Source: Albifimbria verrucaria
Lineage: Eukaryota; Ascomycota; Sordariomycetes; Hypocreales; Stachybotryaceae
DNA length: 64,000 nt
Assembly: GCA_020081605.1 (NCBI GenBank)
Contig: JAHREC010000011.1
Location: forward strand, 992,001-1,056,000
Direction: 5' to 3'
Under the pieces are notes generated by a model. The model searched no databases. It was not told the origin of the DNA and saw only the letters and a list, made by a program, of their open reading frames with translations. Shown here one piece after another: positions 24,464 to 36,949 of this stretch (the stretch's first letter is position 1; each line of letters starts with the position of its first letter). The position numbers and the translations under genes were made by a program.

Positions 24464-27144
24464 CTATGTGAAATTGCTTGGCCAGCACTGCAGTAATGTG
24501 GAGGGAAGACAACCCTCTACCCGCGAAGTGAATACACAAAAACACGGGTATTCTACAGCACTGACCTCGTCGAGAAATTGAGGCTCTTGGGTGTACTGCG
24601 CTCTCCATGGCTTTTGGTCATGTTGGCGGGTCGTCGCCGCCAACGCACCCGCCAAAATGATGGAGACTGAAGTATGTGCGTACCCCTGACTCTTTCTAGA
24701 GATGAACAGCCCTATCACAAAATGGAAGTGCTGCTCGAAGATATCCAAACACACTATTTGAATGGCGACTCATAACCCAATGGAAACCACAAGTTGCGGA
24801 AAGGAGAGCTCCAACACTCCTCCCTGACGTCTTGAAGCCTAGATTTGGTGGCCAAGGGCGTTAGTCAGAGGTCCACCATCATTGAATCTTCCATATCACG
24901 ATCAAGACATTCCACAGGTTATGCGGACTAGTGGTCATGGCCAGCAAGTCTGCGAAATTGTAGGCGGTGGGGAGGCAAGTTCCTTGAAGACGATCTTTGC
25001 CCTCAGCGCGTTGGCTGCCCACACGCTGTGCCATCTCATCATTGAGCAATTCTAGGAGCACCGTGCTTGCGTGATTCCTTCTACTGCCGGTGTTGATAGA
25101 AACTTCTGCATGATATTCACATAATAGTCATACTCGGCTCCAACGAAGCAAAAGCCCACTCTAAACCAGATCCTCACTCGAGCAGATAAGGAATCGGACC
25201 GCCGCAAAATGGAACCTCCCCATGACGTCGTGGGAGACATCGCACAGAAATGTTTGACGAACGGTGCCGACCACATATCTAGGATCCGTGAGAGAACTAA
25301 GAGCTCCAAAATGAACCTCTTGTGCATTTAGATGCCCTCAATGTGTTTCGAACTACCCCGAAGTCGCGCTTGAGTTACCTTCCTATTACGTGAAAAAGGG
25401 GCTTCGGGGGCAGAGAAGAAGACGTACTTGTTACGTCGAAATGAAGTTCATTTCTAGGAATGTCCCCAGGGATATGTTCAGGGATATATTCAGGTAAAAC
25501 ACCAGCCTTAACGTCATAAAATCTGGGTTGTTGTCCTTATCTTCGCTGTTGAAGAAGTAGACCAGCACTGCCCTGCGACATGCCTGCCGACATACCCGCG
25601 AGCTCGCTGCAGCTATCATGGTGTATCGCGAAGTTCAGGAAAATCCGACTGGTGAGGTTGTGTCGGTAGCTGCTACCAGAACACGAAATGGAATGCACTG
25701 CAGACAAATAGAGTTACTTGACGCAGCTTGAAGTAGACGACGGATCATCGACAAATGAGATCGAGGTCACGGCCAGAAACGTCCGTTTTGATCTTGCACT
25801 TTGATATGTCGGAGAACGTTAGCTATATCAGTCTGTTGCCGCCTTCACCGGTGATAATGGACTGACCCAAATAATGCCCGCTCATCGACCGATGGCTTCG
25901 AGGAAGAGTATGCTTGGTTCGACTGGCTGTGAATGACTCCTAAAACGTGGGCCAAGTTAATGCCAGAATTCTCTTCCAGAACATGATGTGGCAAGGGCAT
26001 ATCTGGTATAGATATATCACTATACGCCGACACAATCACTAGACTGCAAAAGTATCGATGGTGGACCAGCAAAGTGCGCCGGATATCCTCGATTCGCTCA
26101 GGATCGGCCGCATATGCCAGTCCGACCTCACACGGTTGCGAACCAACTGACGAGGGGTGGACGCCATGGCGGCAAGGGACGAGGAGGTGGCCAAGCTGGT
26201 CAAGCATGCCGAATATTACTTTGCACGCGGCACAAAGCACTGGCACAATTGACCTCGTCAAGCCTAGGGGCGATCAGGTGGTCCTCGCACAGCTACTGTA
26301 TTGTGGATCATGGCGGGTATAATCATGGTCCTTCTGATAACTACGAAGCACGGATATACAAACCAACGTACCTGAAAATTAGCGGCGAAGGCTGGTTCGT
26401 GATAGCCGAATAACCGGCGACATACTTCCAATACCATCGACCGTCACCTTGTAACTCCGCACCTGTTCCACGCCACTGGGCAAAAGGTTCGGGTTGCAGA
26501 CGCACTTGGCTCCTTTGAAGCCGAAACATACAGAGGTTCTGGCCGTACAACACAGCTAGAATAAGCATTATCACACAGCAAGAACCAGCCAATACGAGTA
26601 GGGCTTGTAGCCTACAGCCATCTGCTGCATCAACCACCGCCCCACAATGTCCATGAACACTTTCTGGCCCGTCAGTCGATCTGTTGGTGGATTTGGTTGA
26701 GAAGAGAGACATGAGTTGCGGACCAGAGCTACGAGCTCCTCGAATTTCGGTTGATGATACCGAGATAGGGGCCGGAATGCGCATCGATCCCAACAAGATT
26801 TGGGCATCAAGGCCCAGAAGGTGAACGGTGTTTCCGATTGTGGAAGACCATAACACTTCTGAACAACATTCAAACGCTGTTGCTTGCAAAGTTCTTCAAG
26901 CCGTAACCACGCTAGGTTGTACTAATCGACAATGATTCAATGATTCTCGTCTAGACATTACAACGCTGTTCATGAGATATAAAAATGGTAGCTTGGAGAA
27001 TTCCTGCTTGAAGACGAAGGGCTTGGACATGGTTGCTAAGAGCATGAGATAGGGATCTACTTTTCTTCCCTTCTTGGTAGTAGAAACACAAAACTCCAAT
27101 ACAGGTCCAAACAGATTGGTGTCTGACCTAGTCGGCGGCGACAC
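24464..27144 (-). pseudogene. Possible remnant of a membrane-protein gene
   Basis: Several minus-strand frames lie in a row and might be one broken gene. The longest is a 182-codon frame (26341-26889) with a hydrophobic segment (LLVLAGSCCVIMLILAVLYG) followed by a basic/aromatic stretch (WRGTGAELQGDGRWYWKYV). The others are at 25845-26261 and 24464-24754. No family is recognised and splice sites do not join them convincingly, so this may be chance ORFs. Confidence 0.22.
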
Positions 27145-28649
27145 TGAGATGGAAGCAACCCCATGTTTCCAACCAACCCCTTTCAGACAACAACCCCTTT
27201 CAGAAAAACACTTCAGAATTTATCCATGACACAAAGAAACTATAACGGCATGATTTGGGGTGGACGAATATAGCAGAGTGTTGATGGCGAGTCGTTTTTT
27301 CCTACCTGGAAGAGTCAGGAATGGCATGGCTGGGTTGAGGCTTAAGAGGACAACGAAACCGGCCTCATGAGCGATGCGTGATTGTGAATTTGTGGTGCAT
27401 AGACTTGATGGGGAGCTAATGGTCGATTAAGGAGCTAGTTTCAGTGAGGTATCGCCATTTGATCGTAAAAAGTTTGTACAGTAGGCAGTCACCTCGGGAG
27501 GAAGTGAGGATAGCTGGGTATTATTTTGACACTTATCTTTCATGAATATGCACTCAGAACATAGACTTGCACAAGCGTGAGCAAAATTTGGGCATGAGCA
27601 ACGGGGAACTTAATTTTCTATTAATCTGGGATGAATTTGTACGTGAACAACAACGTATATCTCTCGGCGTCAACGGTCTACAACTCATCGTCAGAGACGT
27701 TGCTTTCCAAACGCTGCGCACTGAAGGCTTGAGTAACCCTGAATCAAGGAAAACAACCTGCGGCCTTTTATCATCCAAGGTGTATCTTTTCCGCAAGATT
27801 AATGACATAACGTTAGACTCTTATTTTAAGTACGTCTGCTTGTGGGTTGCCTACTTGGCACTCGGCCCAGTTCCACATAAACCATGCTGCAGGTGGATGA
27901 TGCTACAACTCTATAATCTGGGTCTGGCTACGGTTGATGGCGACTCAAGAAATTTGAGTGTACAATAATTCTTGCGTTTATGGTGTCTGCATATAAGACC
28001 AATTCTTCTCACAAGGGGATTAATTGCCTCTCATTAACCGTATAGTATGCGAATTTTACTTATATAGAAGCTGAGCCTAGAATGCACCTCATTACCTAAT
28101 GGAATAGGCATGAAGTCAAGACGCGGGCAATTTCCGTGAAACGTACTCCAGACAACCTGGAAATGGCAAGCTGAGCTGCCTAGTTGGGTGGTAGATGGGA
28201 TGTCCCTGTTCCTGTCACGTTTCAAGTTAATTCTTAGCTTCGAGCTAAACCAGCAAAGCCTCATAAGGCGTCGCCGTTGATGCGATGGAGCTGGAGATGT
28301 GCTATCCACTCAATTCAGGGCGTCCCTACCAACACGAACATGTGGAGTCTTCGCTTGCCCAATGTAGAATTTTCATCATCTTTTGGCGGTGATCTGAGCT
28401 CGCTCACGGCGTCACGCTGAAGAACCGGTGCCATATAGAGTTAAGTCGGATGGGGCGTTCGCCGCCAACCTGTCTCGAATCTATGAGACGATACGGCTCC
28501 CAGAGCATAGATAACCCGAGAGGTTCCATGACGAGAGCCCACAAGTCCTCGGTCGCTCTTGTTATCATAACAAAGGCATGCTGGGAATGCTTTTGTCTTG
28601 TCTTCCGTTCATGTGATGTGCGCAGACTGGATCTGCTTGACCCACTGAG

Positions 28650-29895
28650 ATGGCCTTTGACCTTGTCGTAGCATCCATCACCTTCAGTGGTAGTGTGGTC
28701 TCCTGTATAGCAACTGCATTGGTTCTGGGGTGCTTTGTCATATGGAGAGACAACCACAAGTCCTTCCGCCATATGCTGGTGCTAAACTTGACACTGGCTG
28801 GTATGTCTTGGGTTTTCCAGTGATTGAGCTCACCTTGTTTTGTGGACTGACATGATTATGAGCATAGACTTCGTCAATTCAACGGTCAATGTTGTGTCTG
28901 GCGCAATATATATTCGCGACAAACAGCTGCATTCAGGCGCGGCCTGCACTGCCAACGGCTGGATTGCACAACTGTCCGTTCAAGCCACTGACTTCTCGAT
29001 CCTGGCGATCAGCGTGGCTACCTTGCTTGTCGTGACACAACGTGCCAGACTTGTTCATCTCTCGACAAGAGCGTCAATTGCGATATGTCTTTCAGTATGG
29101 ATTATGCCACTAATAACAAGCACAACTGCCGCGGCGATGAGGGTGATACAACCGGTCAGCGGGAATTGGTGCTGGATTACAAGCCAAAGGACTGATTTGC
29201 GCTATGGTCTTACGCATGGATGGCGCTTTGCTATCATTGGAACCACCATTGCGATCTACTCCTATATCTGGTGGTATCTAGGCAAACATTTCAAGTCTAT
29301 GCGACGTTTCGATATAACAGTAGAAACAAACAGGCTGCGAGAATCGATACGAATTGATAGGAAGCGATCAAGACAATATATCGATTTGGATGAAGAGAGC
29401 GAACGAGAACACGGAGTATCATTGCAGCCCCTCAAACAGATCGCCCAAGTCGATTCGAAAAGCCGAGCCGGTGATGTCGAAGCACAAGATTACAGTTCTG
29501 AGACGAACACAATGTCGCCATCCGATAAATCTCCGCCATCTATCGGCCGCTCAGATACCTACATGTCTTCTGGCTCAAATTTAAGTACTGAGTTTACGAC
29601 GGACCGCATGGGCTCCGGCACATCAGGAACAAACTCTAGTCGCAACCCAGCACAGGATTTCATCCGCTCACAATCCGACAAGCGGTATCGTGAGATTAAG
29701 CGCATGCTGTTACTCAACGGATACCCCCTACTTTATGTCATACTATGGATTCCTGGCATCGTGAATAGGATCATGGAGGGACTAGGGAGCCAGAATACTC
29801 GAGTCCAGAACATTCTTCAGTGCTCAACTCAGTTTGTTGGCTTCGCAAACGCAATAACCTATGGATTGAGTCAGCAGTGGCGAGCTGAGCGATAA
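28650..29895 (+). CDS. cAMP-receptor-like / Git3-like seven-transmembrane receptor
   Basis: This is a plasma-membrane G-protein-coupled receptor of the fungal carbon- or cAMP-sensing class. Exon 1 (28650-28800) carries TM1 and the start of TM2. A 67-nt GT-AG intron (28801-28867) restores LTLADFVNS across the junction. Exon 2 (28868-29895) carries TM2-TM5, then a long hydrophilic third intracellular loop of about 130 residues rich in Ser, Asp and Arg. TM6 (YPLLYVILWIPGIVNRIME) and TM7 (FVGFANAITYGLSQQW) follow. The exons give 392 residues with no frameshift, one of the few intact longer genes here. The IILWIPG-type TM6 and the NRIME end are usual for the Git3/cAMP-receptor-like group. I cannot tell the ligand. 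Confidence 0.8.
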
Positions 29896-30066
29896 TGAGC
29901 TGAAGAAGAGACTACAAGGGATTGGCGTACATGTCACGAGGACAGCGAAGCTGTGGTGTTGGTTGACTGAGGCTCTTCCTGGTCGAGATGGCTGCAGTCT
30001 CATAATAATGAATTGATAATTAATGACACATGAACAAATCCCTCTTACTAATAGTTATAACGTCTG

Positions 30067-32126
30067 CTATTCATCGTTGACTTCGGTAGATAGCTCGAGC
30101 GCTTGTTTCATCGAACGAAGTCTTGTTGCAACGTCTTCATTCAGCGCAGCATACAAGCGATGATGAAGAGCTGGAGATAAATCGTCTCTGCATAAGAGCT
30201 TCTCGATCTCATCTGCTGCAAGACAACGCTCAATAATATCCCGATAGGCATCGCCCCTTTATGTGCGGCTTGTTGTAAGTAGGGCGACTGCTTAGACTTC
30301 AGAGTAGCCGACATGTCGCCATTGGCTGGGCAAGGATTGTCTATCCCTGGCCCTAGAAGTTGGCTCTTGACCTGTCGTACCGAGCTCCGTGTAAGTGAAG
30401 ACGGCCATATATGCAGTATATCTTCAATTGGACGCCAATATATAATCTCAAGTAATACAATACCCAAACTGTAAAGATCGTAGCATTTTCGGTACGGATT
30501 GTCCGCGTCTCCCGACTGCGTACGTGGGTGTCGGTACAAATCTAGTAAGAGATCAGTAGCAGGCTTGATTGTCATGTCTCCTTCGTTGCCGGGCCTAGAT
30601 AAGTCAAATCCTGTAATGTAGGGTCTACTCAGATCCAACGGGATTGTATGATCCCCTAAGAAAATGATATTGTGGCTGCGCAGACCTTTATGCAGCCAGT
30701 CCACAAGATGGAAGCTTTGAACACATTCGGCTAAAGAAGCAGAGAGGGCAATTCGCTTGGACAACGGAGGCTTGGGTCTCTGACCAAGGAGTTGACGAAG
30801 AGTAGTAAGCCGCGGCTTGAGGCTCAACGATGATGCCTGTTCGAATACAAGACCCAGCATTGATTCAACGTTTTCATTCTCACATACGACGTAACCCAAA
30901 CAAGGGGAGTCTGGAAACCTGGTGGTAGTTCCTTGCGTAAAAGGCTTGCCAGCATGGAAGCTCTTTTCTGGTAAGCCCACTTTTGTATTCCTTTGCAAAT
31001 CGAGTAGATGCAGAACTCATCCATTCAACCCAGATGGAGCGGCCATTCCAAAAGAATATGGTTCGTTCTTCTATAATATTCCGAGTCCCACGCTTATGTT
31101 CCGAGTACGCCGTGACTATAGAAGACATGTTGAGTAAATTATCGGCATTGCTCGTGTGTAATTCATTGGACAAATTATTGGTTGAGTCGATTTCCAGTCT
31201 ATCCATTTTAATCGCCGTCAAATTCCTGATGTATTCTCTTCTTCTTTCGTCAGCTCCTATGCACTCCTGGATGGAGTTTTGTATCAGTGTCTGGGAGTTA
31301 CTAGCACCCAGTGAAGTACCACTGCATACAACTGCGCCGTGCGGTTCTAGCGCTTCAGTGAGGATCTTTAAATCTTTGAGGTCATTGCGAATTTGTAACA
31401 TTTCCAGATAGCTCCTCTCAAGACTCTTCTCCAGTTTCGCTACCTGTGAGAAATCTAGAAGCGAACCAAGGAAAGAGTTGAGGTGGCCAAGCTTCGACAA
31501 CAAAGCTTCCAGTCTTTTCTGGTCAACAGCAACCCAGGAAAGCCGTTTGCGATCGGTGAGGACAGTGCTGAGTTTGCGTGCACTATTACTCACCCGTTCA
31601 CCGATGGAAGTCAGATTGTTGAGCCGGGAATCTTTCGGTAGTTGAGCTTCTGACCCAGTTCGGAGTCTGCCTTTGAGGCTGGTGAAGAGCAAGCTCATTA
31701 CATCTGTTTGAGGCTCTTTGTGGTCATCCCAGTCGATGGTATTATTGTATGGGATGCAAGCGTTGTATTTTTCTTGAGCCTCTTCAAACGACTCCATAGA
31801 GTTTTTTATCTCCATCAGCGCCTCCTGCAAGACGGAAGGATTTACCCGGAGGGTGGCACACAGTTTGCCGTCGGCAAATAGCAGCCCTGCTTCCCGGGCG
31901 AAGTTCAAGAATCTCTGCTGCTCCATTTGCAGCCGAACCTGAAGATACCTGAGAGACTCGGGCATTCTGGTGGCTTCTGTGAAGTAATGGTATTCTAAAT
32001 AGCGGTCAGAATCAACAACACCTGATCATCACCGATCTCCTTACTTTTGATGCACTCATCAGTGAGCTGTAACAAAAGTGAGGCTGCGCCCAGCCCGGCC
32101 CCCAACATCGATAGTGCGTCGGCCAT
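30067..32126 (-). CDS. HeLo-domain protein with C-terminal pseudokinase
   Basis: Exon 1 is 32045-32126 (MADALSMLGAGLGAASLLLQ). A 50-nt intron spans 31995-32044 and exon 2 is 30067-31994. The first ~215 residues match the HeLo (prion-inhibition and propagation) domain: a helical bundle with a hydrophobic N-terminal helix, known in fungal HET-S/NLR systems as a membrane-targeting cell-death effector. After a helical linker comes a kinase fold lacking its catalytic residues. The beta-3 position reads SIWVEWM with no Lys, the catalytic loop reads HKGLRSHN in place of HRDxKxxN, and the metal-binding segment reads ITGFDLSRP in place of DFG. The frame breaks near 30255 (G run, one base missing) and near 31010-31025, where a net two-base loss or one-base gain is needed. 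Length is about 670 codons. It is divergent from the active kinase at 32876. Confidence 0.82.
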
Positions 32127-32875
32127 TGTCGAAAAAAGAAGGCGGCAATGCGTGTCCAAAGACCTCGGCCGCGGCCAACAGGATCACGGGTAGTACGGAG
32201 CAAAAAGGTCTGGGGCCATTGCTTTTTGAAGTAACGAAACGGATAAGGCTGTCCAAAAGTGATTACTGATGACTGGGGCCAATTCCCACCCTCCATCACA
32301 CCCTATCTGCAGATATCATGGTCGGTGAGCCGAGCCAGCAGACAACATTCGTGCGAGGCCACCAATGACAGTCTGATGCGTCACTCAAATGGCATCATAT
32401 CAAGCTCCATTCAGAGCTAACCAACTGATGTCGGTGTCGCCTTACCGCCTCGTTCCCAGGTGACGTTGGGCTTTCACTTCGGTGCGCGGCGGCAGGCTCA
32501 GAGGCTAGACAGTGATAGTTCTGTCGTAATGAGACGAATCTGTACTCTCATCAAGTTTTGGCGGACTACTTGAAGCAGCCATCTCCCGCTATCGTAATGG
32601 TGGTGTCCATGCCATCCAAGCAAACTGTATTCGCACCATCGGTGGTTCAGATCTCATAACCATCCAAGGCCTACTTCAACTTGGACTGTTGCACAAGAGG
32701 TTTGATCTAGAAAAGACCCAGCCTTTTGAAGGAGTTTTATACACCAAAAAAGCTACTCGATGTATCTGTTGAGTTACACAGCACAAAAACCAAGCCTCGC
32801 CACAAGTCAGGTACAATAGCACAACAAATAGGGACAGAACTGATTGTAGTAGACCAAAGCCGGGAAATTGGCAAA
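32127..32875. promoter_or_regulatory. Shared divergent promoter region of HeLo-pseudokinase and kinase genes
   Basis: The 749 bases between the two start codons contain no other gene. The head-to-head arrangement allows co-regulation. No specific factor site could be named. Confidence 0.5.
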
Positions 32876-34526
32876 ATGAGTCAGGAGAACTACAACGATA
32901 GTGAATTGCTCACTCAGTTGACAGAGGAGGAGATATCGGAGAGGTTCAAGTCCCTGGTTGTCCAGATGCCAGGACTTCGTAATCAAAATCACGCGGAGCG
33001 AATCGCACTACTCTTGAACGATGTAGGCTGCCGAGACAAAATCCTAGAAACCATCGAGTCTGATATTGACGACCTTTGGATACCTATGCTGCGAGAATGC
33101 CAACCACCAAACCTCGGGCCGAGTGCCTCTGATCGTTTTGATGAGAAGCAGCAGTTGTTTCTATCGAATAGTTTTATCATTAAGGACAGTGACCATTGGC
33201 CTATGAGGCACATGAACCTCGCAAAAGCAGCAATGGACTTTCCGAAAATACCTAACACACTCAAATTTCAACAACGCCTCGGGAGAGGGGGTTCGGTGAA
33301 GTCGCGGAGGTGAGATGCGCCAGCGGCAAAGCATATGCTCTGAAGAGAATCAATCGCAAAACCAACAACAGAGATGCTCAAGATCAAATGAACTATATAA
33401 AAATGGAACTGCAAGTCATGAGGCGAATTCGGCATGACCATTATATAAAACTTGTGGGAAGCTACACCGAGATACAGTGTATTGGCATTCTGATGTACCC
33501 TGTCGCTGACAGCAACCTCGAGGACTATCTCGAAGGATTTAAGGCAGGATCAAGCCATGAGTCCACTCTCGCAGGCTTCTTTGGATGTTTGGCAACGGCA
33601 CTTCATGATTTGCACTATGTTTTCAAAGTGCGTCACAAAGACATCAAACCTCAAAATATTCTCGTCCATGACAAGAACATTCTTTTCACAGATTTTGGAG
33701 TGGCACTTGACTGGAGTGAGTCTGGACGAACCACCACAAGCCAGGAGAAATGGCATAGCCTGATCTATTGTGCACCTGAAGTTGCTCATGACAGGAAACG
33801 GAACTCCATGTCAGATATTTGGTCACTTGGTTGTGTCTTTCTAGAAATGGTCACTGTCTTGAAGGGCAGGCCCAGGAGTTTCGTCAGAGACACGCTAAAT
33901 CGCAGGGGATCAGGTAAATACTGGGACAACGCCGAGGGCATTCGCGATGTCATTGCGAAACTCCGTAGCGATACCTCTGATTGGGGGACGAGCCACTGGC
34001 ATGGGTTGAGTCAATGCTACAGGAGAACAAAGATGAAAGACCAACGTCAAAAGAGATTCTGGAGAGTATTTATCAAGCGAGTAGACATGGCAAGCGGATG
34101 TTCCTAGGCTTCTGTTGCACGACCGATTCATTTAGCGAAAATGTGGGAGGCCTGGATAAGAAAAAACTAAGGATTCCAGAAGGGCCTAGAAATGGCTCTG
34201 TGTCTGTGGCTGCTGTATCCTTGAACAAGGCTCAATATGCGAAAATACTCAATCCTAGTACAGGCACATGGGGCGAAATCCAGTTGATGCGAAATCCAAA
34301 CCATTCTCAGAACTGGGTCAGCCCTGATATGGTTATGCGATTCAACCTCGAAGTCCGCGAGGAGAGCGAGGTAGCGATTCTCACGTACGGAAACATTAGG
34401 ATGGAATCTCGAAAGTGGGTGACTATCCAGTGGATGGAGAGCTATGCAGTTGCGTCGCGAGAGGGCGACTTCCTGGTGGCACCTGGGGCAGTGCCGTTCC
34501 AAATGTTGCTGGCAGAGCCCTTTTGA
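32876..34526 (+). CDS. Protein serine/threonine kinase, catalytically complete
   Basis: The N-terminal ~120 residues are an acidic helical region (LTEEEISERFKSLVVQMPGL) typical of a fungal-expanded kinase group. The kinase domain follows at about residues 135-400. Glycine loop GRGG-GEV, ATP lysine in AYALKRI, catalytic loop RHKDIKPQN, metal-binding LFTDFGVALD, IYCAPEV and DIWSLGCVFLEM are all present, so activity is expected. A ~150-residue C-terminal domain, ending MLLAEPF, is not recognised. Two one-base deletions break the frame, near 33293 (T run inside the glycine loop) and near 33987 (G run). With them counted the length is 551 codons. I chose the ATG at 32876 (MSQENYNDSELL) because the family pattern begins there; an in-frame ATG at 32726 is possible. 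No intron is seen. Confidence 0.9.
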
Positions 34527-35978
34527 CCTAGAGATAGAAATTGTAGGAGCGTGCCAGGAGTTGAAGGCTATCAAGGAGTAAGGAGTCGTTGAGATGCAAT
34601 TGAGGTCTGATGTCATGGTGTAGATGTCTAGGAATTATGAACAAAGCAGTTATATATCATGCTATCAGAGGTGATCAGTACATACGACCACAGCTGCATG
34701 AAAACATGGGATCCCGTCCGCTCTCCCTTAATTAAGCATGTAAGCGGCAGATTAGTAGTTGGGTCGGTGACGACCAGCGAACACCGGCTGTTGTATGTTT
34801 TTTGGGTCCCTGACCATCTAACTGGGTCTCACATTGAGGTTGGTTTGAAGAGGCTGGGAATTTTTGTGCACCTTTTCGAACAAACTATGCTTGTGCAGAT
34901 GTTTCGTCTTTGAGATAGTTTCCCAGCTTGGTTGATTGTCTGAAGTTGGGCTCACATTCTGCCTGGCCTGGTCTGGGATGTGCTTCAACTCGTGAGACAA
35001 TGTTTTAAGGAACCAGTGCAAAAAGTCACGACCAGTCTGCTTAAAAGTAGTGCACGCTGTGCTTACACTAAAATCCACCGACACGAGTACGTCTTGACTA
35101 GGATAATGAGTTCCGGGTTAACATTATGCCATGCTTGTTCCTGGGCTGTGCTTGTCCTACCATGACCAGTGGCGAGCTCAGAATAGACAGAGCACTCGGT
35201 CAAATGCAACAGGGTCAGTGTGGGCTGGCAGGGCAATCGAACGCTGGGTGGAGGTACTCCACGATAGTGGCTTAGTGTTGAATGACTCCCAGCGGCTGTG
35301 TCTTCTCATGTGGACCGTCTATACTGTACCGTCTATGTTGTAGCTGCGCACATTTGTCCGGCCCGAGGAGGCACCAAGCAGCTTTGCAGGCATGTCATGC
35401 ACCGCCTCCGTCTATAGAAGCTCCAAATAGACACAGGCAGACGAGGGATGTGACCAGGGAAGCCTCTTCCTCATCAGGAACCCAAAGAGCCGAAGTAGAT
35501 CGCCCAGGTTACCCGGTTTGCAGCAGGGTAGGTAAGTCGTAGCGCTGACCGTGGGGCCCTAGTTTTGGCAAGGCCAGGTACCAAAATCGTCCCGCTTTGA
35601 TGTCAGTCACCCATATTGTGTATGCAGAGAAAATCCCAAATCTAGGTGCCACGGGTAAGCCACAACAATAACACAGCTCGTGCTGGAACACAACGACGAA
35701 TCTTGTCCGACTAGTCCGACGCAAAAGCTATCGCTTAAAGACGACCAGCCCACGATCAAGCAAGCGAGGAAGATAGGACGGAAGCTTTACAGCCTAATAT
35801 TCGTCCGACCGACCGGCTCTTTGTCCTCGTCGATGTCAACCTGGAGAAGCTCCATATTCGCAGCCCAGGCGCAACTTTGACCACGAGCCATCCCACACAA
35901 CCCCGAACTACCCTTCTACGGGCATCGAACCAGGTCACTGGGAGGTGTGTTATGCACCTGTGACCCATCGTCATGTAT
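34527..35978. other. Intergenic region
   Basis: This is the 3' flank of the kinase, then sequence without a supported gene. A frame with LFVLVDVNLEKLHIRSPGA near 35810-35945 may be an upstream exon or lost part of the broken gene at 35979, but an in-frame stop separates them. Confidence 0.4.
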
Positions 35979-36949
35979 AGAGCTTCAGAACTTGTAGCCA
36001 AGGAGCTCACAGAGTCCCAGCGACAGATACTCCAGGCTGTCATCAACCAGGCCATCCACAGCGGCAAGTTTTTCAACGGTGTTGAAGACATGACAGAGTA
36101 TTTGAGAGCCAATAACGTAGCCGAGCATCTTTTGGCAGACGAATACTGGGAGGCCCGGACCGACTTATGGATACGCAGCCTTCGTCCCACCGCGGGAGCT
36201 TCCGAGCGGATCCCAACAGGGTCCAGCGCTACTCAGCGTACACATCGCTTTTCCCCACCATCTTTTGCTAGGGGTGGGCAGATTCTCCCGGACCAGCGAG
36301 AAATCGTTCCAAGCAGTATTAGTCTTGAACCAGCCAGCGGTGGTGAGGTCAGTGAAGCACTCTCTAGTGGACCCTCTCGCGACCCCTCTAACTCTTGTCA
36401 TAGGCATTGATATGGCGTACGCTTTTCGTCAGCATGTCCCGTGACGACGGTCCCCATGGAATGGCTTTTCATGTCGTGTTCACCAACAACTGGGAGACTT
36501 CATCAAGGCCGAGACCGCTTCCCGTTTGCAGCTGACCACAACCATCGGCACCACGCACAAGCTTGCGTGGAAGATTCATGTGGAAGGGCGAGATACCAGA
36601 ACACAGCAGAGTCTCTTCACCATAGTTGCAAATGATGCCCTGGACGTAGATGTTGCTCTCGGAGTTGACTGGCTCTGTCGTGGCATAGAAGGGCAGAGTG
36701 ATATGGATAAAATGGCTGTCATTGCCCCCGACGAGGAACAAATTGGTGCGTCTCGTCAGATGGATCGATTGCCCACTTGTGATTGACGAAGAAGCAGATG
36801 GTGAGATTGAACTTTATTTGCCCCGGCAACAACAGCATAGTGTTCAGAACATCGCTCATGGCTCCAATGATGTAGAGATACCAATGTTGCAGAGATACCG
36901 ACGTTGGCGCAGGCGCAGCAGGCTTTGGCCCAGACGCGCTCGGTTCTAG
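35979..36949 (+). pseudogene. Broken hypothetical gene, possible retropepsin-like fold
   Basis: Three frames in series look related. The first (35979-36410, MYRASELVAKELTESQRQIL) is helical and then Ser/Pro-rich. The second (about 36434-36786) includes FIKAETASRLQL, a beta-strand-rich middle, and ALGVDWL. The third reads VIDEEADGEIELYLPRQ and ends in an Arg-rich tail near 36949. The pattern of the second part resembles an aspartic (retropepsin-like) domain, where a conserved LG-DWL strand closes the fold, but I see no DSG/DTG active site. One break (near 36492, GGG run) fits a one-base deletion and the others are unresolved. Function is unknown, and a domesticated or dead retroelement-derived protein is possible. 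Confidence 0.35.

Larger units (their letters stand above)
14600..28649. other. Gene-poor block without an intact gene
   Basis: About 14 kb with no ORF that carries a recognisable domain and no convincing exon series on either strand. It begins with a very AT-rich stretch (14800-15000). It contains GGTAC/GTACC-rich sequence (15190-15600) and a few longer but unrecognised frames, listed separately. No reverse transcriptase, integrase or transposase motif was seen, and no terminal repeats were found by eye. It may be decayed gene or transposon DNA, but I see no direct proof of either. Confidence 0.45.

Noticed and set aside
15000..28600. CRISPR-like or transposon structures
   Set aside because: No regularly spaced identical repeats, terminal repeats or transposase/reverse-transcriptase motifs were seen; CRISPR is not expected in a fungus.
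36360..36440. Hsp70-like start motif (LVIGIDMAYAF)
   Set aside because: The resemblance to the ATPase phosphate-1 motif is short, an in-frame stop follows within a few codons, and nothing downstream matches Hsp70.
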